Source: Candidatus Falkowbacteria bacterium S5_I03
GTDB taxonomy: Bacteria; Patescibacteriota; Patescibacteriia; Patescibacteriales; UBA12465
Length of the DNA: 62,196 nucleotides
Reading direction: 5' to 3'
NCBI GenBank assembly: GCA_019248265.1
Contig: JAEHGX010000009.1
Location: 1-62,196, forward strand
A program made the position numbers and the translations under genes. The notes beneath the pieces were generated by a model. That model ran no database searches. It was not told the DNA's origin and was given only the letters and a program-made list of their open reading frames with translations. Positions 17,736 to 25,873 of this stretch are shown piece after piece (position 1 is the first letter of the stretch; every line of letters begins with the position of its first letter).

Positions 17736-18776
17736 TTAGTCGGAACTGGTCGGCAAAATTACTTTTTCTAATAATTCTTTATTATTTAGCAACAAGCCTG
17801 TCCCGCGAGCAACGCAAGTTAAGGGGTCATCGACAATTTTAACCGGAATTTTAGAAGCGACGGAAATCGCCTTGTCTAGGCCGCGAAGCAAAGCGCCTCC
17901 ACCTGACAAATAAAGACCGCGTTCATAAATATCGGATACCAGCTCCGGCGGCGTGGTTTCTAAAATGGTTTTAATATTATCAATTATTTTACTGACCGTA
18001 CGGCTAATTGCCTCTCTGATTTGCTTATCATTAATCATGATCGCTTTTGGCAATCCGGTTAGCAAATCACGACCACGAACTTCCATTTCTTTCGGCTCAT
18101 CAAGCGGAACGGCTGAACCAATGCCAATCTTAATACTTTCAGCCAATTGTTCGCCGATTAAAATATTAAATTCCTCGCGAATATATTCAATAATGTTGCC
18201 ATCAAATTCATTGCCGGCTGCCTTCAAAGATTTCCAAGTAACCACGCCGCCCAAAGAAATAACCGCAATTTCGGTAGTACCGCCGCCGATATCCACAATC
18301 ATGGTCGCCGTCGCATCGGTTACCGGCAAGCGGGCGCCAATCGCCGCGGCCATCGCCTCTTCAATCAAATAAACTTTACGCGCGCCGGCTGATTTAGCGG
18401 CGTCTTCCACCGCCTTTTTTTCCACTTCCGTTAAATCCAGGGGAATGCCAATCACCACGCGCGGCCGAGAAACTAACGCAAAATTATCATTATGAACTTT
18501 ACTGATAAAATACTTAAGCATCTTTTCCGTTACTTCAAAATCAGAAATAACGCCATCAACCAAAGGCTTAATGGCTTCAATATGCCCCGGGGTCTTGCCA
18601 ACCATTTTTTTGGCCGCTTCCCCGACTTCCAAAATTTCATTGGTCCGTTTATTAATCGCGACTACGCTCGGCTCATTGATTACTAGGCCTTTGTCGCTAA
18701 GATAAACCAGAGTATTTCTGGTACCTAAATCAATTCCTAAATCGTGGCTAAATTTTCCTAGCAATCTATTGAACAT
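17736..18776 (-). CDS. mreB: MreB cell-shape actin, elongasome copy
   Basis: A 346-residue actin homologue with phosphate loops DLGTRNTLVYL (about 16-26) and DIGGGTTEIAVISLGG (about 159-174) and the GLYLSGGGALLRGL adenosine motif. Its place directly before mreC and mreD shows it is the canonical rod-shape MreB. The N-terminus begins with a short amphipathic stretch (MFNRLLGKFS) suited to membrane binding. It follows proS by 13 bases and probably shares its transcript. A second, divergent MreB is at 11974-12981. Confidence 0.96.
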   Translation of the reverse strand: MFNRLLGKFSHDLGIDLGTRNTLVYLSDKGLVINEPSVVAINKRTNEILEVGEAAKKMVGKTPGHIEAIKPLVDGVISDFEVTEKMLKYFISKVHNDNFALVSRPRVVIGIPLDLTEVEKKAVEDAAKSAGARKVYLIEEAMAAAIGARLPVTDATATMIVDIGGGTTEIAVISLGGVVTWKSLKAAGNEFDGNIIEYIREEFNILIGEQLAESIKIGIGSAVPLDEPKEMEVRGRDLLTGLPKAIMINDKQIREAISRTVSKIIDNIKTILETTPPELVSDIYERGLYLSGGGALLRGLDKAISVASKIPVKIVDDPLTCVARGTGLLLNNKELLEKVILPTSSD

Positions 18777-18789
18777 AGTTTAAATTATT

Positions 18790-20226
18790 TTAGTAACACT
18801 TAGCGAAAAGCCAATCATGTTTGGCCTCTTGGCCGCTGATAAAACATTTTTTATTTTTAGGCGCTTCATTCTCTTTTTCTCTTAGAAGTACCCGCGAAAC
18901 AATTCCGTATTTTTCTTTTAGCTGCTTCTCGGTTTCCGGATCTTCACTCCAGCTAGCCTCAAACCAGCCGGCTTGGTCTTTAATTTCATCCCAGCTTTCA
19001 ATTCTATTAATATGTTTTGCGGAGAAATCAACTGCTTGCTGATAAAGACTTTGATGGATGTCGGACATAATAACCGGCAACGCTTTAGATAAATCTTCAA
19101 TAGCCATCACTTCTTTAACCCCATTATCTCGTCTGAATAAAGTCACCTTATTTTCTGCGACTTCTTTTAAGCCCACTTCCAACCTGACAGGAACGCCGCG
19201 CACTTCCCAATAATTAAATTTAAATCCCGGTGTTTGGCCATCACGTTCATCAATTTTAATACGATAGTTACTTCCAAATTTATTTTTGATGGTACCGCAA
19301 AAATCTAAAACCTGCTGTCGGGAGACTTCATCTTTATAAATCGGAACAATTATAATCTGAATAGGGGCGATATTTGGCGGCAAGCGCAAACCATTATCGT
19401 CGCCGTGAACCATAACCAACGCCCCCACCGAACGCCAAGATAAGCCCCAGCTGTTCTGATGCGCAAAATGAGAATTACCATCGGCTCCCAAATAATTAAC
19501 GCCAAATACTTCAGCAAAATTAGTCCCTAAATAATGGCTGGTGGCTCCTTGAATAGCTTTGCCGTCTTTAGCCATCACTTCAACGGTTGTGGTCATAACC
19601 GCTCCGGCAAATTTTTCATTTTCTGATTTTCGGCCGGTAAAAGTTGGGATGGCCATAAAATCATAAATATCTTTATATATATCCAGCATTTTTATAACTT
19701 CAGCGCGGGCCTCATCTTCAGTTGCGAAAGCGGTATGCCCTTCTTGCCATAAAAATTCACTCCAACGTAAAAAGGCGCGCGGTCTCTTTTCCCAGCGGAC
19801 AACATTTGCCCATTGATTAAGGCGTAAAGGCAAATCCTTATAACTTTGAATCCATTTAGCATAAGTCTTATACATCGCCGCTTCACTGGTTGGACGGATA
19901 GCCAGCTTATTCGTCAATTCTTCACCGCCGGCGTGAGTCACTACTGCCAACTCGGGGGCAAATCCTTCGACATGGTCTTTCTCGGCTTCTAAATTTTCTA
20001 GAGGCACAAAGATTGGAAAATAAACATTTTCCACACCATCATCTTCTAAGCGACGGCTAAGCTCAGCCTTAATCAGTTCCCAAATCTTTAACCCGTAAGG
20101 CCTGACAATTCCGCAGCCTCTAACCTCAGAGGACTCGGCCAATTCCGCCTCACGAACGACATCCTGATACCAGGCCGGGAAATCAATCGCTTGTTTAGTA
20201 ATTGTTCTTTTTTCGCTAATAGCCAT
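18790..20226 (-). CDS. proS: Prolyl-tRNA synthetase, archaeal/eukaryotic type
   Basis: A class II synthetase of 478 residues charging tRNA-Pro. Motif 2 is within RWEKRPRAFLRWSEFLWQEGHTAF and motif 3 is the GLRLPPNIAP region; the TSEAAMYKTYAKWI segment is typical. It lacks the large editing insertion of bacterial-type ProRS, has the extended C-terminal domain, and ends in a C-terminal tyrosine (AKCY), the hallmark of the archaeal/eukaryotic type. I use ATG 20226; an upstream TTG would add nine unconserved residues. It is the first gene of the run into mreBCD, 48 bases after ruvA. Confidence 0.95.
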   Translation of the reverse strand: MAISEKRTITKQAIDFPAWYQDVVREAELAESSEVRGCGIVRPYGLKIWELIKAELSRRLEDDGVENVYFPIFVPLENLEAEKDHVEGFAPELAVVTHAGGEELTNKLAIRPTSEAAMYKTYAKWIQSYKDLPLRLNQWANVVRWEKRPRAFLRWSEFLWQEGHTAFATEDEARAEVIKMLDIYKDIYDFMAIPTFTGRKSENEKFAGAVMTTTVEVMAKDGKAIQGATSHYLGTNFAEVFGVNYLGADGNSHFAHQNSWGLSWRSVGALVMVHGDDNGLRLPPNIAPIQIIIVPIYKDEVSRQQVLDFCGTIKNKFGSNYRIKIDERDGQTPGFKFNYWEVRGVPVRLEVGLKEVAENKVTLFRRDNGVKEVMAIEDLSKALPVIMSDIHQSLYQQAVDFSAKHINRIESWDEIKDQAGWFEASWSEDPETEKQLKEKYGIVSRVLLREKENEAPKNKKCFISGQEAKHDWLFAKCY

Positions 20227-20274
20227 ATAGTTCTTTTCTTTTATCCTATCCAAAAAACGAGCGCTTGTAAAGCG

Positions 20275-20853
20275 TCATTTTTTCATGATTTTTAAGGCTT
20301 GTTTTACTCTTTCCCCTGTGTCTTTTAGCTCCGAATCAACGCTTCCTAAAGCAGCTCGCGCTTCGCTGAGTGAATAACCTAAAGACATAAGCGCATCTAG
20401 TTCGTCGCTAGAAGCTAAAGACGAAGTGTCGCCACTTAAAGATGCCGGAGCAATCTTCAAAATCTTGCTCTTTAATTCTAAGACCAAACGCTCGGCTGTT
20501 TTCTTGCCGATACCGGAAACTTTGGTTAATAAGTCAGCATCACCTCTAATAATTGATTCCTTAATATCATTGGCGGTTGCTACCGCTAAGACTCCTAAAG
20601 CTGATTTTGGACCGACGCCGGAAACACTAATTAACATTTCAAATAAATCCAGATCTTCTAAACTTTTAAAACCATACAAATCATTAGCGTCTTCGCGAAT
20701 ATGATGATGAGTAAAAACCTCTAAAGAAGCACCGGCTTGAATATCATTTAAAAAATTCTCGCCGGCAAAAATCGCGTAACCAACATCACGGACATCCAAA
20801 ATAAAATAATTAGTGGACTTAGAAATAATTGTGCCGCGTAAATAAGAAATCAT
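20275..20853 (-). CDS. ruvA: Holliday junction helicase subunit RuvA
   Basis: RuvA binds four-way junctions and loads RuvB. The 192-residue protein has the N-terminal OB-fold (MISYLRGTI, about 1-62), the double helix-hairpin-helix domain with SVSGVGPKSALGVL (about 74-87) and VSGIGKKTAERLVLEL (about 110-125), and the C-terminal three-helix RuvB-binding domain (about 147-192, DALMSLGYSLSEARAAL). All domains are intact. ruvB and ruvC are not in the window. It is 12 bases after the U32 gene. Confidence 0.96.
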   Translation of the reverse strand: MISYLRGTIISKSTNYFILDVRDVGYAIFAGENFLNDIQAGASLEVFTHHHIREDANDLYGFKSLEDLDLFEMLISVSGVGPKSALGVLAVATANDIKESIIRGDADLLTKVSGIGKKTAERLVLELKSKILKIAPASLSGDTSSLASSDELDALMSLGYSLSEARAALGSVDSELKDTGERVKQALKIMKK

Positions 20854-20865
20854 ATTTTAAATTTA

Positions 20866-22173
20866 TTATTTTTTAATTTCCGGCTTAAGCTTCCTTCTGA
20901 TAACCGCTAGCTCAGGCAAAACAACATTTTCTTCTAGCTGAATTAAGCACTCCTGCGCTCCGCCACCGCCATGCGCTTCGGTTAATTCTTCTTGAGTCTT
21001 GGCGCTTACCAATTTCCGCAACTTCATTTTAATTATATCATAATCAAAACCGATAATCTCAATTTCGTCATCTAGCTTAATAGTATTATGGACTTTAAAT
21101 AATAAATTAGTCTTGCCATCTTTATCTTTAATAACTTTAATAACCTGGCCGCAGAACTCCCAAGAACTTTGATTATGGGAATCGACAATATTTTGCTCCG
21201 CCTTATCACCCAATAAAAACCCGGTGGTATAACCGCGATGGATCAACTTGGTTTCCAGTTCTTTATATAAATAGGTTAAATCTTTCTTCAATTTTGACCC
21301 CGCCGTTTTTTTAGCGATTAAGCTGATGGCGCGACGATAGATAGCGCAAACAGTTGCTTGATAATAAACACTTTTCGCCCGCCCTTCTATTTTAAAACTG
21401 GTCACGCCCGCCTTAATCAATTCTGGCAGATATTTAATCAAGCACAAATCTTTGGAATTCAACAAATAAGAACCGTGTTCTTCTTCCACTAACTCCAACT
21501 CTTCTTCATGCCCACGCGCTTTGACGGTATAACGGTTAACGTCATATTGCCAACGGCAAGGCTGGGCGCAATCGCCTAAGTTGCCGCTCCGATTAATAAA
21601 CATTTTGGAAAGAAAGCAGCGACCTGAATAAGCCATGCACATTGCTCCGTGCACAAAATATTCCAATTCTAATTTCGGCAAGGCGTTATGAATTGCTTTA
21701 ATTTCTGTTAAGGTGACTTCCCGACCTAAGACAATACGACTGACGCCTTGGCTAAACCAAAAACGAGCGGCGGCTAAATTAGTGCAATTAGCCTGAGTAG
21801 ATAAATGCAATTCGGCGCGGGGAATAATTTTTTTGATCAAGCTAAGAACTCCCGGGTCGGAGACAATGAAGGCGTCTACGCCCAACGGTTTCAATTTTTT
21901 TAAATATGCTTCCAACTTACTGAAATGCTTATTATGAGCAAAGATATTAACCGTAATATAAACCTTCTTGCCACGCTCATGCGCATATTTAAGGGCGATT
22001 TTTATTTTTGGCAAATCAAAATCGTTAATGCGCACGCGCAAAGAAAAGTCAGGAATGCCAAGATAAACAGCATCCGCACCGTAAGCAAAAGCGGTCTGCA
22101 GCTTCAACATGTTGCCGGCAGGCGCCAGCAATTCTAAGTTCGGTTTTTTTATTTTAGCGCGACCGGAAATCAT
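20866..22173 (-). CDS. Peptidase U32 family protein, TrhP/YegQ-like
   Basis: A 435-residue U32 protein. The TIM-barrel part begins with LELLAPAGNMLKLQTAFAYG (about 13-32). The cluster-binding signature is HGAMCMAYSGRCFLS, RSGNLGDCAQPCRWQY, with the cysteine set that binds an iron-sulfur cluster in this family. A C-terminal beta-domain (about 335-420) resembles the YegQ layout. YegQ/TrhP acts in prephenate-dependent tRNA hydroxylation (ho5U34); the related RlhA modifies 23S rRNA. Which RNA is the target here cannot be told. The old annotation as collagenase is unlikely to be right. Confidence 0.88.
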   Translation of the reverse strand: MISGRAKIKKPNLELLAPAGNMLKLQTAFAYGADAVYLGIPDFSLRVRINDFDLPKIKIALKYAHERGKKVYITVNIFAHNKHFSKLEAYLKKLKPLGVDAFIVSDPGVLSLIKKIIPRAELHLSTQANCTNLAAARFWFSQGVSRIVLGREVTLTEIKAIHNALPKLELEYFVHGAMCMAYSGRCFLSKMFINRSGNLGDCAQPCRWQYDVNRYTVKARGHEEELELVEEEHGSYLLNSKDLCLIKYLPELIKAGVTSFKIEGRAKSVYYQATVCAIYRRAISLIAKKTAGSKLKKDLTYLYKELETKLIHRGYTTGFLLGDKAEQNIVDSHNQSSWEFCGQVIKVIKDKDGKTNLLFKVHNTIKLDDEIEIIGFDYDIIKMKLRKLVSAKTQEELTEAHGGGGAQECLIQLEENVVLPELAVIRRKLKPEIKK

Positions 22174-22176
22174 AAT

Positions 22177-23124
22177 TTAAGAACGCTTTATTCTAATCAA
22201 TCCGCTAATTGCTACGATTTCAATTCCCTGCTTTTCAATTTCATCCAACAAAAGATTCATTCCCAGGGAATCCGAAGCCATATGTCCGGCAATCACCACA
22301 TTGATATGATATTTTTCCGCTTCCTTACGATGCTCTTCGGACATATGCATGCCGATAATCGTACCGATGCCATACTGAGACATCTTTTCATAAATATCTT
22401 TGGAGCCGCTAGTACCGCCGGTAAATTCGGTTACCACAATCTTACCGCAGCTACTATCTTCAGAGCCGGCAAAAATCATCGGGCCTGCTTTTCGTTTTTT
22501 AGCTTCAGCATATTCAGGAATAGACATTAAAAGTTCCATTAAATCGCCGACTGTATCCAATTTTTCCAGATTTTTCTGAACAAGGTTCTCCATAAAACTA
22601 GCCCCTAAATTATCGGCGGGCGTATGAATGCACATAAAATTAGTATCCAGGGCTCTGGCGGCGTCAACCGCTCGATCATGATTAATCGGCGAGATTCCGC
22701 GATGGACTTCACTGATGCGCGATTTAATCACTGATTCGGCAATATTAATCGGTACACCATAACTGGCCAGAACTTGAGCCTGCAACGCCATTACGTCCGA
22801 TAAATCAGCTAGAGCGGCCCCTTCGGGATGATGAGCCATTACTAAATCAATATTCCCTAATTGTTTGGCCAACAGAAGTTCGGGTGTTTCAATATCAATA
22901 CCGACCATAATCCTTTTGACTTCTCGGCCATTATCAAATAAAACCCGAGCATCGGAATAAGGATTGCTTAATTTTTCCATATCAAAAAGCGCTTTATCTT
23001 TATCGGACAAGGCTTCATATTTTTTATTGACGCGCGCTAAATATTTTTTAACTTCCATCTCACCGCGCAAGTCAGCTTTCATTCCCAACTTGATGGCCAA
23101 ATCGTAAATCTCTTTCGTCTTCAT
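22177..23124 (-). CDS. NIF3-like dinuclear-metal protein
   Basis: A 315-residue member of the NIF3/YbgI family. The segment MVGIDIETPELLLAK (about 73-87) and MAHHPEGAAL (about 95-104) correspond to the family's first metal-binding region, in which His residues bind two metals. The C-terminal region HINVVIAGHMASDSLGMNL (about 272-290) carries the other His site. The N-terminal ~70 helical residues are unlike short NIF3 proteins. A role in GTP cyclohydrolase I type 2 reactions is often transferred to this family but is not established. It is three bases from the U32 gene. Confidence 0.75.
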   Translation of the reverse strand: MKTKEIYDLAIKLGMKADLRGEMEVKKYLARVNKKYEALSDKDKALFDMEKLSNPYSDARVLFDNGREVKRIMVGIDIETPELLLAKQLGNIDLVMAHHPEGAALADLSDVMALQAQVLASYGVPINIAESVIKSRISEVHRGISPINHDRAVDAARALDTNFMCIHTPADNLGASFMENLVQKNLEKLDTVGDLMELLMSIPEYAEAKKRKAGPMIFAGSEDSSCGKIVVTEFTGGTSGSKDIYEKMSQYGIGTIIGMHMSEEHRKEAEKYHINVVIAGHMASDSLGMNLLLDEIEKQGIEIVAISGLIRIKRS

Positions 23125-23155
23125 ATATTATCACTTTAATAATTAGTAATTTTAT

Positions 23156-24058
23156 TTAAACCAAACCGCGTAATTTTTTTATACGCTCTTCAACCGGCGG
23201 GTGAGTCATCATCATTCGCGATACCCAACTGCGCCCTTCGCGGCCTTTAAAAGGTGAAGCGATATATAAATGCGCGGTTGCGCGATTAGCAACTTCAAGC
23301 GGCTCTTGGTCCGCGGAAATTTTTTCTAGAGCGCGCGCTAAACCTTCAGGATAGCGGGTAAGCAAAGCGCCGTCGGCATCGGCTGCAAATTCCCGCTTGC
23401 GAGAAATTGCAAATTGCAACATATAAGCAAATATCGGCGCTAGAATTGATAAAACAATCGCAACAATCGTAATAATTAATTGCATTTGATTATTCCCGCT
23501 GTCACTGCTACGCCGATTGCCAAAAAATGACCAGTGTCTAAACCAATCAGCTAGCAGAACTACCAGGCCAACCAAAACAGTCACAATTGTAGAAAGCAGG
23601 ATATCGCGATTACCAATATGAGATAATTCGTGAGCGATTACCCCCTCCAGTTCCGCTTTATCTAATTTTTGTAAAAGACCGGAGGTGACGGCGATTACCG
23701 CGTGATCCTTATCGCGTCCGGTCGCAAAGGCGTTAGGAGCAGTATCATCAATAATATAAATCTTCGGCGTTGGCAGGCCGGCAGTAATACAAAGATTCTC
23801 CACTAAGTGATAAAGCTCACGGTTGGAATCGTGGTCAATTTCGTGTGCCTTGCTCATAGCGAGCACCATTTTATCGCTGTTATAATAAGCTAAAAAATTA
23901 GCGACCACGCTGAAAATTACCGCAATATATAAGATAGAGGAATCGTCCATCGCCATGCTAAAAATGTAGCCGACAATAATAATAAAGACAAAAAACCCGG
24001 CCAAGTAGGCCCAGGTTTTTCGCTTGTTAGAATCGCTGTGAGTATAAAGACTAGCCAT
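23156..24058 (-). CDS. htpX: HtpX-family membrane zinc metalloprotease
   Basis: An M48B protease that degrades damaged membrane proteins. The 300-residue protein has two N-terminal membrane helices (about 15-55), NAFATGRDKDHAVIAVTSGL before the catalytic HELSH (about 143-147), two further helices, and the third zinc ligand in REFAADADG (about 225-233). It is two bases from the slipin gene. lemA, slipin and htpX share a promoter upstream of lemA. LemA-HtpX neighbourhoods are common in bacteria. Confidence 0.95.
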   Translation of the reverse strand: MASLYTHSDSNKRKTWAYLAGFFVFIIIVGYIFSMAMDDSSILYIAVIFSVVANFLAYYNSDKMVLAMSKAHEIDHDSNRELYHLVENLCITAGLPTPKIYIIDDTAPNAFATGRDKDHAVIAVTSGLLQKLDKAELEGVIAHELSHIGNRDILLSTIVTVLVGLVVLLADWFRHWSFFGNRRSSDSGNNQMQLIITIVAIVLSILAPIFAYMLQFAISRKREFAADADGALLTRYPEGLARALEKISADQEPLEVANRATAHLYIASPFKGREGRSWVSRMMMTHPPVEERIKKLRGLV

Positions 24059-24060
24059 AT

Positions 24061-24813
24061 TTATTCTTTCTTTTTACCAAAGCCTTCAAAGGCCTTTAAA
24101 ACTTCCATCGGGGTCATAAAGACGACAGTATTAGATTGGTCGGAAGAAATATCGTTAATCGCCTGCAGAGTTCTGAGATGCAAGGCGCCGTCGGAAGCGG
24201 CCAACATTTTGGCGGCAGCGGCAATATTGGCAGCGGCGGCCAGTTCGCCTTCGGAATTAATAATTACCGCGCGCTTTTCGCGTTCTGCTTCCGCCTGTTT
24301 AGCAATAGTTCTTTCCATTGATTCCGGCAAAGAAACATCTTTCAGTTCTACATTATTAACTTTAATCCCCCATTCATCGGTTTCCTTATCAACAATTTCT
24401 TTTATGCGGTCAGCAATTTCATCACGCTTACTTAAAAGCTCGTCTAAGGTAACTGAACCGACAATATTACGCATGGTTGTTTGTGCGTATTGGCTAATCG
24501 CGTAGAAAAAATTTTCAACTTCGATGACAGCTTTTTCCGCAAAGGCAACTTTATAATAAATAACGGCATTAACAGTAACGGAAACGTTATCACGAGTAAT
24601 TGCTTTCTGATCAGGGACATCAACAGCTTTTACGCGGATATCCACTTTTTTGAAAGTTTGAAAAACCGGAATCAAAATTCGCCACCCCGGCTCCATAATT
24701 CCGGAAAATTTACCCATGGTAAAGCGGACGCCTCGCTCATACTGATTAATTTGCTTTAAACTGCTTAGAATTAAAACGCCGATGATAATGATAAGATAAA
24801 TTGCGATTCCCAT
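24061..24813 (-). CDS. Slipin/stomatin-like SPFH (band 7) protein
   Basis: A 250-residue membrane-anchored SPFH protein. An N-terminal hydrophobic hairpin (1-17) precedes the band 7 domain, with INQYERGVRFTMGKF, GWRILIPVFQTFKKVDIR and an Ala/Glu-rich coiled coil (about 168-210, RTIAKQAEAEREKRAVII). Slipins form ring oligomers on membranes and usually work with proteases. Classical partners are NfeD-like proteases; here the neighbour is HtpX instead. No NfeD gene is seen. Confidence 0.92.
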   Translation of the reverse strand: MGIAIYLIIIIGVLILSSLKQINQYERGVRFTMGKFSGIMEPGWRILIPVFQTFKKVDIRVKAVDVPDQKAITRDNVSVTVNAVIYYKVAFAEKAVIEVENFFYAISQYAQTTMRNIVGSVTLDELLSKRDEIADRIKEIVDKETDEWGIKVNNVELKDVSLPESMERTIAKQAEAEREKRAVIINSEGELAAAANIAAAAKMLAASDGALHLRTLQAINDISSDQSNTVVFMTPMEVLKAFEGFGKKKE

Positions 24814-24848
24814 ATAATTGTAGTTAATTTTTTACTTAAGGATGCACA

Positions 24849-25412
24849 TTAAAATTTAACTTCTACGTTCTTTCTCTCAACAGCATCTTCAATTTCAAAG
24901 AACTTACGCGCGGTAAATTTCAACCAACCGGCAATCATATTATTCGGGAAAACTTGAATCTTGGTATTGAAGTCGCGAACATTAGTATTATAGAAGCGGC
25001 GAGAAGCCTGAATTTTATCCTCAGTGTCGGTTAACTCTCTTTGCAACTCTAGAAAGTTTTGGTTAGCTTTTAAATCAGGATAACTTTCCGCGAGCGCAAA
25101 AATTGACTTTAAAGTTCCCGATAAAGTATTTTCTGCTTGTGCTTGCGCCTCGGCGTCGCCACCCTTTTGTGCGGCCATGGCCTGATTACGGGCGCTAATC
25201 ACTTTTTCAAAGGTTGCCTGTTCGTGAGCCGCATAACCTTTAACTGTTTCAATCAAATTTGGAATTAAATCATAGCGGCGCTTGAGCTGGACATCAATAT
25301 CGCTCCAAGCTTCGTCCACTCGATTTTTAAGGCGAATTAGGCCGTTATACATAGCGATTACAAATAGCGCAACCACTACGACAACTCCCAAAATGACATA
25401 GAGAATAGTCAT
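24849..25412 (-). CDS. lemA: LemA-family protein
   Basis: A 187-residue LemA protein with one N-terminal transmembrane helix (about 3-22) and a long helical domain with the family core NGLIRLKNRVDEAWSDID (about 24-41), RRYDLIPNLIETVKGYA and RRFYNTNVRDFNTKIQVFPN (split across about 139-158). LemA function is unclear; it is commonly encoded beside HtpX or TPM-domain proteins and is linked with envelope stress. A clear promoter lies upstream. Confidence 0.94.
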   Translation of the reverse strand: MTILYVILGVVVVVALFVIAMYNGLIRLKNRVDEAWSDIDVQLKRRYDLIPNLIETVKGYAAHEQATFEKVISARNQAMAAQKGGDAEAQAQAENTLSGTLKSIFALAESYPDLKANQNFLELQRELTDTEDKIQASRRFYNTNVRDFNTKIQVFPNNMIAGWLKFTARKFFEIEDAVERKNVEVKF

Positions 25413-25458
25413 AAATTTTTAATTATTTTTGTTAAATTAATTTATAAAACTTTTAAAT

Positions 25459-25487
25459 ATTATAACAGAAAATGCTTATTTTTTCAA
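25459..25487 (-). promoter_or_regulatory. Strong promoter of the lemA-slipin-htpX operon
   Basis: On the minus strand TTGAAA (25482-25487) and a perfect TATAAT (25459-25464) are 17 bases apart. The -35 box overlaps the 3' end of the upstream gene. The leader to the lemA ATG is about 40 bases and AT-rich without a Shine-Dalgarno sequence. Confidence 0.8.
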
Positions 25488-25871
25488 GTTAAGGTCCTGA
25501 TCTTTCTTTTTAAATCCAAGGTTAATAACTTTAGCGTCTGTCAGGTCAAATCTAACACTTTTCATGCCTTTCTCAAAATCATCTAAAAATTTATTACCTG
25601 AACGGAAATAAAAAACGATAAGAACTATCAAAGCTATCAAAGAAGTCAGAAATTCAACACTAAAAATAGAACCGCGATTGCTAATTAAAACAGAAACAAG
25701 AATAATTATTGGGATTAATAATACCGCCTTAATCCGGCCCATGATAAATCTGAAAAACCCCATCATTATTTTCTGGGCTTGAGGCGGAATTGGCTCTTCT
25801 CTGCCTAAGGTTTGTTCGGAATTGATAACTTGTTCTGCGTTGACAGGAATGTTAATATTTTCTTTTTCCAT
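25476..25871 (-). CDS. Two-helix membrane protein of unknown function
   Basis: I do not recognise this 131-residue protein. A polar N-terminus of about 33 residues is followed by a short amphipathic segment, two transmembrane helices (about 49-66 and 74-91) and a charged C-terminus (FRSGNKFLDDFEKGMKSVRF and a Lys/Asp-rich tail). Both ends should be cytoplasmic. It lies two bases after ileS, so it is co-transcribed with that gene. No enzyme motif is present. Confidence 0.65.
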   Translation of the reverse strand: MEKENINIPVNAEQVINSEQTLGREEPIPPQAQKIMMGFFRFIMGRIKAVLLIPIIILVSVLISNRGSIFSVEFLTSLIALIVLIVFYFRSGNKFLDDFEKGMKSVRFDLTDAKVINLGFKKKDQDLNLKK

Positions 25872-25873
25872 AA

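Noticed and set aside
20866-22173. U32 protein as a collagenase
   Set aside because: The cysteine signature fits the RNA-hydroxylation branch (TrhP/RlhA); the protease name is historical.
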